46,527 nucleotides of DNA, from assembly GCA_903837345.1 (NCBI GenBank), contig CAILUG010000001.1, positions 1 through 46,527 of the forward strand. The letters are read 5' to 3'. The notes under the pieces were generated by a model. That model did not search any database, was not told the DNA's origin, and worked only from the letters and a program-made list of their open reading frames with translations. A program made the translations under genes and the position numbers. Position 1 is the stretch's first letter. Each line of letters starts with the position of its first letter. Source of the DNA: an uncultured Gammaproteobacteria bacterium. GTDB lineage: Bacteria; Pseudomonadota; Gammaproteobacteria; Pseudomonadales; Pseudohongiellaceae. Positions 7,577 through 19,060 of the stretch are shown in pieces.

Positions 7577-9430
7577 TTACAGTCGCAGGCTGATGCACTC
7601 GAGACAGCGGGCATAGACATGCCCGGGATCATTGGCTCTGGTCAGCCAGCCCAATTCCTGTTCTGCCTGCTTCAAATAGGATTGCACCGGTGACAGTTTC
7701 AGATAGCTCGCCAGCCAGGGTGAGATGAAGGTCTGCACTTCGTCGTTGGTGGCCAGCCGTTTGAGGAACATCTGCATTGGAGACAGTGTCGGTTCGCGCA
7801 GATCCACTTCGTAAGTGTCAAGTTTGGCTAGACCGGCGGCAATTTCGATCGCATCCTGTTGGCTGCCAAATGAATCAATGAGTTTTTTGTCCAGTGCTGC
7901 CAGACCGGACCACACCTGCCCCTGCGCCACTGCATCGACCTGGGCATGATCGAGATCACGCGACTCCGATACCAGTGTCAGGAAGCGTTCGTAGCCATTC
8001 TCGATTTGCAGTTGTATGGCCCGACCGGCGATATCCGGCAGCGGACGGCCAAGGGCGGCATAGCCGGCCAGCGGCGTAGTGCCGACACCGTCAGTGCCGA
8101 TGCCGAGTTTTTTGAAGGACTCTTCCAGTGTGAACATGGTGCCGAAAATGCCGATGGAGCCGGTGAGGGTGGCCGGGTTGGCGATGATCTTGTCGGCAGC
8201 CGATGCAATCCAGTAACCGCCGGAGGCAGCAGTGTCACCCATTGATACCACCACCGGGCGACCGCTGGCTTTGAAGGCTGCCACTTCGGAGCGGATCAGC
8301 TCAGACGCAAATGCACTGCCGCCCGGGCTGTTGATGCGCAACACCAGGGCTTTGACGCCATCATCCCTGGCAGTCTTGTGGATCAGCTTGGCCAGCGAAT
8401 CACCGCCGATGGAGCCACTCTGGCCTTCGCCATCAACGATTTCTCCGTCAGCCACGACAAGCGCAATGCGTTTGTTCAGATGCGCGCCAGGCGCAGGCAC
8501 GGCACGCAAATAGTCACGGAAGTCGATGGTGTTGAGGTTGTCACCACGCGTACCGATCTGTTGCTGCAGGTAAGCCAGTGCATCCGGATGGCTGTCGATG
8601 CGGTCCACCAGGCGCAGGGCCTTGGCCATCTCGGCGGTGTTGCCCTTGTATTCGGCCAGATGCCGGTCGTAGTGATTGATGAATTCGCTGACGGTGCCGG
8701 GTGCCAGTTTGCGGTTGGTTTCAATGTCCTGCATGTAGTCAGTCCACAAATCACCGAGCAGCTTGCTGTAGTTGGAGCGGGACTCCTCGGACATGTTGGT
8801 TCTGCTGTAGGGTTCCACCGCCGATTTGTAGGCACCGACACGGAAGATATGCACATTGACGCCGAGTTTCTGCAGCGCGCTCTGGAAATAGTTTTGCCAG
8901 ACACCCAGGCCTTCCAGCTCGACTGCACCGAAATTGTTCATCAGGATTTCATCGGCATTGCTGGCCAACAGATATTGCCCCTGGTGAAAATTGCTGCCCC
9001 ATGCATAGACCTTCTTGCCACTGGTCTTGAACCTGGCAATGGCTTTTTCCAGATCCTTGAGCTGGGTCAGCCCGGCTGCATCGAGCGAATCTGTCATCAC
9101 CAGCATTGACTTGATGCGCTCATCATCCCTGGCGGCATTGATCACATCGAGCAGGTCCTGCAGCAGCACCTCGCCTTTGTCGATGCGTGAGCCGCCGCTG
9201 AGCATTGCAATTGGATTGCCATAGGTTTCCTGTTCAACGATCTTGCCTTCAGGGTTCAACAGCAGTGTGGAGCCGGGATGCACGATCAACGGCGGTTTGC
9301 CGATCAATGCCACCACCAGTCCCAGCAACACCAACAGAAACAGCAGGTTGAAAATGGTTGAGCGGATGAAGCGGTAGACTGTGAGCAGCCCGCCAAAGAA
9401 ACGGCCCAAGGCACTGGGGGTAGCGGCCAT
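7577..9430 (-). CDS. sppA: Signal peptide peptidase SppA, long (67K) form
   Basis: This is an inner-membrane serine protease that degrades cleaved signal peptides. The protein has 617 residues, close to E. coli SppA. One membrane anchor lies at about residues 23-44, followed by two tandem ClpP-like domains. The general base Lys is K202 (VGAYKSAVEPYSR) and the nucleophile Ser is S403 (GDTAASGGYW), as in the E. coli enzyme where one residue comes from each domain. The ATG at 9428-9430 is preceded by GGAG; the frame continues open upstream through the DUF2069 gene, but no match to the family is seen there. It is the last gene of the proS-wrbA-DUF2069-sppA run. Confidence 0.95.
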   Translation of the reverse strand: MAATPSALGRFFGGLLTVYRFIRSTIFNLLFLLVLLGLVVALIGKPPLIVHPGSTLLLNPEGKIVEQETYGNPIAMLSGGSRIDKGEVLLQDLLDVINAARDDERIKSMLVMTDSLDAAGLTQLKDLEKAIARFKTSGKKVYAWGSNFHQGQYLLASNADEILMNNFGAVELEGLGVWQNYFQSALQKLGVNVHIFRVGAYKSAVEPYSRTNMSEESRSNYSKLLGDLWTDYMQDIETNRKLAPGTVSEFINHYDRHLAEYKGNTAEMAKALRLVDRIDSHPDALAYLQQQIGTRGDNLNTIDFRDYLRAVPAPGAHLNKRIALVVADGEIVDGEGQSGSIGGDSLAKLIHKTARDDGVKALVLRINSPGGSAFASELIRSEVAAFKASGRPVVVSMGDTAASGGYWIASAADKIIANPATLTGSIGIFGTMFTLEESFKKLGIGTDGVGTTPLAGYAALGRPLPDIAGRAIQLQIENGYERFLTLVSESRDLDHAQVDAVAQGQVWSGLAALDKKLIDSFGSQQDAIEIAAGLAKLDTYEVDLREPTLSPMQMFLKRLATNDEVQTFISPWLASYLKLSPVQSYLKQAEQELGWLTRANDPGHVYARCLECISLRL

Positions 9431-9432
9431 GA

Positions 9433-12130
<2,698 letters not shown>

Positions 12131-12203
12131 CGGGTTGACCTGGATATCGACTGATTCAAACAGCTGGTGGGGAGTTGCAACAAAACGGGGATTTATATAA
12201 CAG

Positions 12204-12227
12204 AAAAGCAGCCATGAGGCTGCTTTT
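12204..12227 (-). terminator. Intrinsic terminator after the HU-family gene
   Basis: aaaagcagcc (12204-12213), a four-base loop and ggctgctttt (12218-12227) form a perfect 10-base-pair stem. On the minus strand the stem is followed by TTTTCTGTT. It lies 70 bases after the HU stop and before proS, so it separates the two transcripts. Confidence 0.8.
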
Positions 12228-12296
12228 CCGGATACTGCTGGGATTAGCCCCTGACGTTGCAGAGGGCAAGCCCCCTGTCAGTCAGAGCTCTGATTA

Positions 12297-12653
12297 TCAG
12301 AGTTCTGCAAACCCTTTCAGCTTTTTCAGCGGCAGTACTTTGACGCGGATGGAAGCCGGTTTTTTCGGGATGTCCATGAGTTCGCCCGGTTTGAACGGGT
12401 TAGGAACGCCTTTGCGGGCAGGACGGGCAGGACGCTTGACTGCTTTGATTTTCAGCAGGCCAGGCAGTGTGAATTCGCCTGCGCCACGCTTTTTCAGGTG
12501 ACGCTCAATGAGGTCGGTAAGGCCATCCAGAACTGAGCCAACCTGTTTTTTGCTCAGACCGGACTCATCAGCAATTGCAGTCAGGATTGCTGTTTTGGTG
12601 AATTTCTCACTGATCGCTGCAGCTTTTTTTGCGGAAGGTTTTGTGCCAGCCAT
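12297..12653 (-). CDS. HU-family DNA-binding protein with extended C-terminus
   Basis: The 118-residue basic protein has an Ala/Lys-rich N-terminal tail (residues 1-17) and an HU-like helical part (TKTAILTAIADESGLSKKQV, about 19-38). The arm region is changed: KRPARPARKGVPNPFKPGE replaces the classical RNP motif, and a Lys-rich end follows (PASIRVKVLPLKKLKG). Proteins of this shape form a known HU-like subgroup in gammaproteobacteria, probably nucleoid-associated. The ATG (12651-12653) has AAGAGAT seven bases before it. It is a single-gene unit with a strong terminator behind it and an unusually long, repeat-bearing upstream region. Confidence 0.85.
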   Translation of the reverse strand: MAGTKPSAKKAAAISEKFTKTAILTAIADESGLSKKQVGSVLDGLTDLIERHLKKRGAGEFTLPGLLKIKAVKRPARPARKGVPNPFKPGELMDIPKKPASIRVKVLPLKKLKGFAEL

Positions 12654-13233
12654 ATTTGTATCTCTTGTTAGTTGGGGTTGTAGGTTGTGATATTGCTCAA
12701 ATTTTTTGTCAGCCTAACTTTCAGTCGTTACCCGATCATTGCCCGATATTTAGCCGATAATAACCCGATAATCATCCGAAGAATTAGCCTGAATTTTCAG
12801 TCTTGCTTGCTGACTGAGAATTCCCGTTCAGCCTCAGTCTGGACTACGCAGCTTCCACTTTCTTCCGGCATGACATGAAAAAAATCATGCTGCGCTTTGT
12901 GAAAGAGTTACTGCGCACTCCCAGAAATACAGGGTAAAGCATGTTCTTCCCTGTGTTTGCTGCTCTGATGAGTGACCCTATTTATAACGGAATCAAAACA
13001 GGGCGGCAAGTTTTTTGTGGAAAGATTTTCTGCGTTCTTTGCAGTAGTTCAAGTTGCATGAATTGCAGCTTGCTCTGGTGGCATTTGTCGTAATTCGCTG
13101 TCTCCAAGTCAATCACTGCTGCTGCGTGAAGGCAGCAAGATAAGTTACAATGCCGCGCTTTTTTCGAGTCGCGAACGCTTTGTGCGGTGTGGGTTTCGAT
13201 TGAAGCCAGTTGAATTCAAGAGCGGTGAACACC
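12654..13233. other. 580-base intergenic region between the HU gene and the fmdB-like gene
   Basis: No convincing gene is seen. The HU-proximal part is AT-rich and holds five phased 11-bp repeats (12731-12785). An imperfect direct repeat (agcctaactttcagtc at 12711-12726; a close copy at 12786-12802) brackets the array. Further out are the inverted pairs ACAGGG/CCCTGT (12929-12934 and 12949-12954) and gcatga/tcatgc near 12866-12888. On the fmdB side a TTACAATG -10-like sequence near 13144 probably serves the fmdB-aspS unit. The length and symmetry suggest a complex regulatory region for the HU gene. Confidence 0.6.
12731..12785. repeat. Five direct repeats in exact 11-bp register upstream of the HU gene
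   Basis: The pentamer CCGAT (last copy CCGAA) begins at 12732, 12743, 12754, 12765 and 12776, exactly every 11 bases. The units read cccgatcattg, cccgatattta, gccgataataa, cccgataatca and tccgaagaatt. On the minus strand, toward the gene, the core reads ATCGGG. One unit per helical turn puts all sites on one face of the DNA, the layout of a cooperative binding array or of phased A/T bends. The array ends 78 bases before the HU start codon, so it overlaps or lies just upstream of the likely promoter. Confidence 0.75.
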
Positions 13234-13695
13234 ATGCCAATTTACGAATATCGATGCCAGGCTTGCGGTATGGAGCTGGAAAAATTGCAGAAGCTCAGCG
13301 ATCCGCTGCTGACGGAATGTCCCGAGTGTGGGAGAGAAACGCTGGTGAAACTGGTGTCTGCAAGCAGTTTCCGGCTCAAGGGCGGTGGCTGGTATGAAAC
13401 GGATTTCAAAACCGGCAAGAAGAAAAACGGTGCCGGTGAAGCCGACAGTAATGGCGACATCGCCGGGAGTAGCCGCGAAAGCGCGGCCAAAAGTGGCGAC
13501 AACACCGGCAAACCGGCAGGCAATGACGGTGCCGCAAGCAACACCAGCACAGCGGGCAGTGACAGCAAGAAGGGAAATAGCGAAGGCAATACCGGCGGTA
13601 GCGACAACAAGAGCGGTAAAACGGCAACAAAAGAAACTGCTGTGGCTGCGACCAAAGTCACTACTTCCACCAGTACAGGAAGTGGCGCTGTTTAA
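13234..13695 (+). CDS. FmdB-type zinc ribbon protein with long low-complexity tail
   Basis: Residues 1-45 form the FmdB zinc ribbon: MPIYEYRCQACG, then ECPECGR, giving two CxxC pairs that bind one zinc. Residues 46-62 (VSASSFRLKGGGWYETDF) are the usual conserved extension. From about residue 65 to the end at 153 the sequence is only Gly, Ser, Asn, Thr, Lys, Ala and Asp, with many GS/GN/TAG stretches; it is probably disordered. FmdB-like genes often lie before aspS, as here with a 91-base gap. The ATG at 13234 is chosen because it starts the ribbon; an upstream TTG at 13210 is in frame. Role unknown. Confidence 0.85.
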   Translation: MPIYEYRCQACGMELEKLQKLSDPLLTECPECGRETLVKLVSASSFRLKGGGWYETDFKTGKKKNGAGEADSNGDIAGSSRESAAKSGDNTGKPAGNDGAASNTSTAGSDSKKGNSEGNTGGSDNKSGKTATKETAVAATKVTTSTSTGSGAV

Positions 13696-13786
13696 GCTTG
13701 GCAGATCAGTTTGCCCGCAGTGAAATACCAGCAGGCAAAAGCAGTTAGCGAGAATACTTAATAACCAGGACAGTTCAGGAACATAT

Positions 13787-15601
13787 ATGCGAACTCATTA
13801 TTGCGGCGATTTGCGGGCCACTCATATTGGTCAAACCATCACCTTGTGTGGCTGGGTGCATCGCCGTCGGGACCATGGCGGAGTCATCTTTCTGGATTTG
13901 CGCGACCGCGACGGTATTTCCCAGATTGTGGTGGATCCTGACACCAAGGACAGCTTTGCACTGGCCGAGCAGGTGCGCAGTGAATTCGTGGTTAAACTGG
14001 TGGGCCTGGTGCGCGCGCGTCCGCCGGGCACTGAAAACAAGGACATGCCTTCCGGCGAGATCGAAGTGCTGTGCAAGGAGCTTGAGATACTCAACCCTTC
14101 GGAAACACCGCCGTTCCAGCTGGATGAACATGCCAACGTCAGTGAAGACGTGCGGTTACGAAACCGGTATATCGATCTGCGTCGTCCGGACATGCAGAGG
14201 CGTCTGCGCATGCGATCCAATGTCACAAGTTCCGTGCGCAACTTCCTGGATGAGAACGGTTTTCTGGATATTGAAACGCCCATTCTGGGACGCGCCACAC
14301 CTGAAGGTGCGCGTGACTATCTGGTGCCCAGCCGTACCCATCCCGGCCATTTCTTTGCGTTGCCGCAGTCGCCGCAGCAATACAAACAGCTGTTGATGGT
14401 GGCCGGCTTCGACCGCTACTACCAGATCGCCAAGTGCTTCCGCGATGAAGACTTGCGGGCTGACCGTCAGCCGGAATTCACCCAGATCGACATCGAAACC
14501 TCGTTCATGTCGGAAGACGAGATCATGAACATCACCGAAAAGATGATACGCGGGGTGTTCAAAAAGCACATCAATGTGGATCTGCCGGATTTCCCGCACA
14601 TGACCTACCACGAATCCATGCGCCGGTTTGGCATAGATCGTCCTGACCTGCGCATTCCGATGGAGATGGTGGATATCGCCGACCTGATGAAGGCAGTCGA
14701 GTTCAAGGTATTCAATGCACCAGCCAACGATCCCAACAGCCGGGTATTAGTGCTGAAAGTACCTGGTGGCGGAGAAAAACTGTCCCGCAAGCAGGTCGAC
14801 TCCTATACCGATTTCGTTGCCCAGTACGGTGCCAAAGGGCTGGCGTGGATCAAGGTCAATGACCTCGCCGCCGGTCTGGAAGGTCTGCAATCACCGATCA
14901 TCAAGTTCATGCCGGAAGCCGTGGTGAAGGCGGTGCTGGAGCGCGTCACCGCCAAAACCGGCGACATACTGTTCTTTGGTGCCGACAAAGCCAAAGTGGT
15001 TAATGAAGCCATCGGTGCACTGCGTATCCGTATCGGCCACGATCTCAAGATGTATACCTGCCAGTGGGCGCCGCTGTGGGTGGTGGATTTCCCGATGTTT
15101 GAACAGGACAAGGAGGGCAACGTGACTTCGGTGCACCATCCTTTCACCGCGCCATCCTGCTCGCCGGCTGAACTGGAAGCCAACCCGCTGGCGGCCTTGT
15201 CCCGCGCCTATGACATGGTGCTTAACGGCACTGAACTGGGCGGTGGTTCGATCAGGATCAACAAGGCTGACATGCAATCGACCGTGTTTCGTCTGCTTGG
15301 CATCGGGCCGGAAGAGATCCAGGAAAAGTTCGGCCACATGTTGAACGCCTTCAAATACGGTGCGCCACCGCATGGCGGGCTGGCCTTCGGTCTTGACCGG
15401 TTGGTGATGATGATGACTGGGTCGCAATCGATCCGTGAGGTCATTGCCTTCCCGAAAACCCAGTCTGCCAGTGATCCGCTTACTGAAGCCCCAGGCACTG
15501 TTCCAGCCAAACAGTTGCGTGAACTCCATATCCGTTTGCGGGAACCGGTGAGTGAGCAGAAGGGCGAGCAAGCTGGCGATACTGGCAAGGGACAGCAGTA
15601 A
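13787..15601 (+). CDS. aspS: Aspartyl-tRNA synthetase
   Basis: This class II synthetase charges tRNA-Asp. It has 604 residues, near the usual 590. It begins with the OB-fold anticodon-binding domain ([21 protein letters not shown], about residues 22-42). The catalytic domain has motif 2 [18 protein letters not shown] (about 217-234) and motif 3 [12 protein letters not shown] (about 531-542), with the bacterial GAD insertion at about 300-420. Whether it is strictly discriminating or also charges tRNA-Asn cannot be decided here. The tail after LREPV is short and polar. ruvC follows after 12 bases without the yebC gene often found between them. Confidence 0.97.
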   Translation: MRTHYCGDLRATHIGQTITLCGWVHRRRDHGGVIFLDLRDRDGISQIVVDPDTKDSFALAEQVRSEFVVKLVGLVRARPPGTENKDMPSGEIEVLCKELEILNPSETPPFQLDEHANVSEDVRLRNRYIDLRRPDMQRRLRMRSNVTSSVRNFLDENGFLDIETPILGRATPEGARDYLVPSRTHPGHFFALPQSPQQYKQLLMVAGFDRYYQIAKCFRDEDLRADRQPEFTQIDIETSFMSEDEIMNITEKMIRGVFKKHINVDLPDFPHMTYHESMRRFGIDRPDLRIPMEMVDIADLMKAVEFKVFNAPANDPNSRVLVLKVPGGGEKLSRKQVDSYTDFVAQYGAKGLAWIKVNDLAAGLEGLQSPIIKFMPEAVVKAVLERVTAKTGDILFFGADKAKVVNEAIGALRIRIGHDLKMYTCQWAPLWVVDFPMFEQDKEGNVTSVHHPFTAPSCSPAELEANPLAALSRAYDMVLNGTELGGGSIRINKADMQSTVFRLLGIGPEEIQEKFGHMLNAFKYGAPPHGGLAFGLDRLVMMMTGSQSIREVIAFPKTQSASDPLTEAPGTVPAKQLRELHIRLREPVSEQKGEQAGDTGKGQQ

Positions 15602-15613
15602 CCGGCCACGTCC

Positions 15614-16141
15614 ATGACACTTATCCTCGGCATAGATCCAGGCTCCCGTAAATGCGGCTATGGCCTGGTCTCTGCCAGTGGCAACAATCTGCAATATGTG
15701 GCCAGTGGCGTGATCCGGGTTGAGACGCTGGAGTTCCCGGACCGATTGCAGGCGATTTTTGCCAACTTGTGCGATGTCATCAGGGAGTTCGGCCCGGATG
15801 AGGCGGCAGTGGAGGAGGTGTTCGTCGGCAAGAGCATGTCGTCGGCACTGAAGCTGGGTCATGCACGCGGTGTCGCCATGGTTGCGTGCAGCAGTCACCA
15901 GTTGCCGATACATGAATATGCTGCCCGCAAGGTCAAGCAGGCGCTGGTGGGAACCGGGGTGGCAGACAAGTCGCAGATGCAGCAGATGATCAAGACCATG
16001 CTGAAGCTGTCGGCACTGCCCAAGGAAGACGCAGCAGATGCACTTTGTGTGGCAGTGTGTCATGCTCACACCCGGCACACCTTGATCCGGCTGGCTGGTG
16101 TGCGCCATGGCAGGCGTGGGCGCATGCGCTCGCTACCATAA
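15614..16141 (+). CDS. ruvC: Holliday junction resolvase RuvC
   Basis: RuvC cuts four-way junctions symmetrically together with RuvAB. It has 175 residues, the family size. The acidic active site is visible: Asp in LGIDPGS (residue 7), Glu in AAVEEVF (about 68) and two Asp in KEDAADALCVA (about 138 and 141). ruvA begins 18 bases downstream. The C-terminal GRRGRMRSLP extension is basic and slightly variable in the family. Confidence 0.96.
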   Translation: MTLILGIDPGSRKCGYGLVSASGNNLQYVASGVIRVETLEFPDRLQAIFANLCDVIREFGPDEAAVEEVFVGKSMSSALKLGHARGVAMVACSSHQLPIHEYAARKVKQALVGTGVADKSQMQQMIKTMLKLSALPKEDAADALCVAVCHAHTRHTLIRLAGVRHGRRGRMRSLP

Positions 16142-16159
16142 CTCGAGTTTCGATAAGGC

Positions 16160-16798
16160 ATGATAGGCAGATTGCAAGGCATACTGCTCGCCAGGGATGA
16201 GGCGGTGATACTGGTTGATGTAGGCGGAATCGCCTACGAAGTGGAAGTGTCGGCTGCTACTTTGTACCAGCTCCCACCTGCCGGCAAGGAGATCGTGCTG
16301 CATACCCATTTCATCGTGCGGGAAGACGCACAGCTGCTGTTCGGATTTCTCGAACTGGCGGAGCGTAATTTGTTCAGGCTGCTGATCAAAGCCAACGGTG
16401 TTGGCCCCAAACTGGCGTTGGGAATTTTGTCAGGTATGGAATCTGCACGTTTTGTGGCTGCGGTCATCAATGGTGACGTCAACGCCCTGGTCAAGCTGCC
16501 GGGAGTAGGGCGCAAGACTGCCGAACGGCTGGTCGTTGAATTGCGTGACCGGTTGCAGGAATGGCAGTCACTGTACCGGACCGGGCCGCACGTACAGGTC
16601 ACTACCCAGGTCACCAAATCACCCAATAGCTGGCAGGAAGCTGAATCAGCACTGATCTCGCTTGGTTACAAGCCGCAGGAAGCTGCCAAAGCAGTGACAT
16701 TGGCCGCAGGTACGCTGGAAAGTGAGGGCAAGACCACTGAAACAGCGGCACTGATTCGTCTTTCTCTCAAAAACCTGGGCCGATCGGCACCGGCCTGA
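16160..16798 (+). CDS. ruvA: Holliday junction DNA helicase subunit RuvA
   Basis: RuvA binds the junction as a tetramer and loads RuvB. It has 212 residues. Domain I is an OB fold beginning MIGRLQGILL (1-65). Domain II has two helix-hairpin-helix motifs (ANGVGPKLALGIL and LPGVGRKTAERLVVEL, about 76-130). Domain III, which contacts RuvB, is the last 50 residues (SALISLGYKPQEAAKAV). ruvB starts seven bases after the stop. Confidence 0.96.
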   Translation: MIGRLQGILLARDEAVILVDVGGIAYEVEVSAATLYQLPPAGKEIVLHTHFIVREDAQLLFGFLELAERNLFRLLIKANGVGPKLALGILSGMESARFVAAVINGDVNALVKLPGVGRKTAERLVVELRDRLQEWQSLYRTGPHVQVTTQVTKSPNSWQEAESALISLGYKPQEAAKAVTLAAGTLESEGKTTETAALIRLSLKNLGRSAPA

Positions 16799-16805
16799 CG
16801 GATGA

Positions 16806-17900
16806 ATGCAGCCAATGTCAGATAAATCCATGCGAGACGAAGACAGACTCATATCAGCAGGTGGTCGTAATCCGGACGACCAGCAGATTGATCGTGCCAT
16901 TCGTCCAGCCAGGCTGGTGGACTACATTGGTCAGGACGCCGTCAAGGCCCAGATGGAGATATTCATCAGCGCGGCCCGCAAGCGTGGAGAAGCGCTCGAC
17001 CATTGTCTGATTTTTGGTCCGCCCGGACTCGGCAAGACCACACTGTCCAACATCATCGCCAATGAAATGGGAGTCAACCTCAAGGCTACCTCCGGTCCGG
17101 TGCTGGAAAAAGCCGGTGATCTCGCCGCCATGCTGACCAATCTGGAATCAGGTGATGTGCTGTTCATCGATGAAATCCATCGTCTCAATCCTGCCATTGA
17201 AGAAATTCTTTATCCGGCCATGGAGGATTACCAGCTCGACATCATGATCGGCGAGGGTCCCTCGGCGCGCTCACTGAAGCTGGATCTGCCGCCGTTCACG
17301 CTGGTGGGCGCCACCACTCGCGCCGGCCTGCTGACTTCGCCGCTGCGTGACCGCTTTGGCATCGTGCAACGACTTGAATTCTATACGGTAGAGCAACTGA
17401 CCCGCATCGTGGTGCGGGCTGCCGCCATTCTCAAAGTGACTTGTGACAAGGGCGGGGCTGAAGAAATCGCCCGACGGGCCCGCGGCACTCCCCGCATCGC
17501 CAACCGCCTGTTGCGCAGGGTACGTGATTTTTCGGAAGTGAAGGGGGACGGTGTGATCTCGCTGGATATGGCCACGCGGGCGCTCGACATGCTGAGTGTC
17601 GACAAACATGGTTTTGATCATCTGGATCGCCGTTTGCTGATGACCATCATTGAGCGTTTCGACGGCGGGCCGGTGGGTGCCGACTCGCTGGCGGCGGCGT
17701 TGAGCGAAGAACGCGGCACCATCGAAGATGTGCTGGAACCCTATTTGATCCAGCAGGGCTTTATTCAGCGTACCCCCAGAGGCAGAATAGCGACCCAATT
17801 TGCCTACCGTCATTTCGGGCTGCCTGTGCCAAGGCAGGCCAATCAGAAGTTTGAAACCGCGAGCGGGGCTGCCGACATGTTCAACAATGAAGGGGAATGA
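16806..17900 (+). CDS. ruvB: Holliday junction branch migration ATPase RuvB
   Basis: A hexameric AAA+ motor. It has 364 residues with Walker [10 protein letters not shown] (about 70-78), Walker B LFIDEIH (about 119-125), sensor I GATTRAG and the arginine finger in SPLRDRFG. The winged-helix domain is at the C-terminus ([16 protein letters not shown]). MQPMSDKS allows a start at either the ATG at 16806 or the one at 16815. The stop is immediately followed by the tolQ ATG, with no ybgC gene between, which differs from the common ruvB-ybgC-tolQ order. Confidence 0.96.
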   Translation: MQPMSDKSMRDEDRLISAGGRNPDDQQIDRAIRPARLVDYIGQDAVKAQMEIFISAARKRGEALDHCLIFGPPGLGKTTLSNIIANEMGVNLKATSGPVLEKAGDLAAMLTNLESGDVLFIDEIHRLNPAIEEILYPAMEDYQLDIMIGEGPSARSLKLDLPPFTLVGATTRAGLLTSPLRDRFGIVQRLEFYTVEQLTRIVVRAAAILKVTCDKGGAEEIARRARGTPRIANRLLRRVRDFSEVKGDGVISLDMATRALDMLSVDKHGFDHLDRRLLMTIIERFDGGPVGADSLAAALSEERGTIEDVLEPYLIQQGFIQRTPRGRIATQFAYRHFGLPVPRQANQKFETASGAADMFNNEGE

Positions 17901-18605
17901 ATGAACGCATCAATGAGTATCTGGAGTCTCGTCATCAATGCCGGCCTGGTGGTGCAATTGGTGATGCTGGGGCTGTTGTCGATGTCAGTCATGTCCTGGG
18001 TCGTTGTGATCCAGAAATGGCTGGTGCTGAACGATGCCGAAAATGAAGTGAGCAGTTTTGAAAAGCGGTTCTGGTCCGGCATGGATCTCAGCCAGCTGTT
18101 CCGGGAAAGCACCGGCAAGCAGAAGGGCGGTGCCGTGATCGGACTGGAAAACCTGTTCAGGTCAGGATTCAAGGAATTCACACGTCTGCGCCAGCAGCCC
18201 GGCATTGATTCCGAAGCCGTCATGGAAGGCGCCCAGCGGGCAATGCGGGTTGCGTTGTCGCGCGAGGAAAAAGTGCTGGAAAAGCATCTGTCACTGCTGG
18301 CGACCGTGTCATCGGTTTCCCCCTACATCGGCTTGTTTGGCACTGTCTGGGGGATCATGAATTCATTCATCAATCTCGCCAGCAGCCAGAGTCAGGCTTC
18401 CATCAACGTGGTGGCGCCAGGTATTGCCGAAGCGCTGATCGCGACTGCGATGGGCTTGTTCGCGGCGATCCCGGCGCTGATGTTCTATAACCGCTATGCC
18501 AGCCAGCTGGATTCGGTGTTGCACAGCTATTACACCTTCGTCGATGAATTCACCAGCATCCTGCACAGGCAGGCCCACAGCAAGCGGATCCAGGAATCAG
18601 GCTGA
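17901..18605 (+). CDS. tolQ: Tol-Pal system proton channel subunit TolQ
   Basis: With TolR this inner-membrane protein uses the proton motive force to energise TolA during outer-membrane constriction at division. It has 234 residues and three membrane segments (about 12-36, 130-155 and 172-195). The conserved blocks are SPYIGLFGTVWGIMNSF and VAPGIAEALIATAMGLFAAIPALMFYN, which line the channel. It is the first gene of the Tol block and is joined to ruvB without a gap, so recombination and envelope genes probably share a transcript. Confidence 0.96.
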   Translation: MNASMSIWSLVINAGLVVQLVMLGLLSMSVMSWVVVIQKWLVLNDAENEVSSFEKRFWSGMDLSQLFRESTGKQKGGAVIGLENLFRSGFKEFTRLRQQPGIDSEAVMEGAQRAMRVALSREEKVLEKHLSLLATVSSVSPYIGLFGTVWGIMNSFINLASSQSQASINVVAPGIAEALIATAMGLFAAIPALMFYNRYASQLDSVLHSYYTFVDEFTSILHRQAHSKRIQESG

Positions 18606-19060
18606 TGGAAGCTACTCGTCGTCAACGTCGCAAACCCATGTCGCAGATCAATGTGGTGCCCATGATCGATGTCATGCTGGTGCTGTTGATCGTGTTCATG
18701 GTGACAACACCATTGATCACCCAGGGCATCAAGGTGGATTTGCCCAAGGTGGATTCCAAAGCGGTGCCGGATAATGACAAGCCGAGCCTGGTGGTATCCA
18801 TCAACAAGGACGGCAAGTATTTCATCAGCCTGGGCAAAGAGACGGATGACAGTGCGCCGGCGGTGCCGCTGGAACAAATCGGTGAAAAAGTGTCCAAGAT
18901 CCTGAGCCAGAATCCTGGCGTACCGGTTTACGTTGAAGGGGATGCAGCCAACAATTATGGCGTGGTTATGAACCTGTTGAAGACCCTGCAGGACGCTGGA
19001 GCTACCACAGCCCAGTTGATTACCCAGCCGCCGGGAGCGGCTTCATCCCGCGGAAAATGA
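18605..19060 (+). CDS. tolR: Tol-Pal system protein TolR
   Basis: An ExbD/TolR protein of 151 residues: a short cytoplasmic start, one membrane helix (about residues 16-38) containing the essential Asp in NVVPMIDVMLVLLIVFMV, and a periplasmic domain. The ATG overlaps the last base of the tolQ stop (TGATG), so translation is coupled. It partners TolQ in proton flow and contacts TolA in the membrane. Confidence 0.95.
   Translation: MEATRRQRRKPMSQINVVPMIDVMLVLLIVFMVTTPLITQGIKVDLPKVDSKAVPDNDKPSLVVSINKDGKYFISLGKETDDSAPAVPLEQIGEKVSKILSQNPGVPVYVEGDAANNYGVVMNLLKTLQDAGATTAQLITQPPGAASSRGK

Noticed and set aside
12687-12878. Small plus-strand frame (63 codons) upstream of the HU gene
   Set aside because: It runs across the 11-bp repeat array, so its residues simply reflect the repeats; no ribosome site was seen.
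14891-16108. 405-codon minus-strand frame under aspS and ruvC
   Set aside because: It lies opposite two certain genes, is rich in His, Arg and Gln as antisense frames are, and has no family motif.
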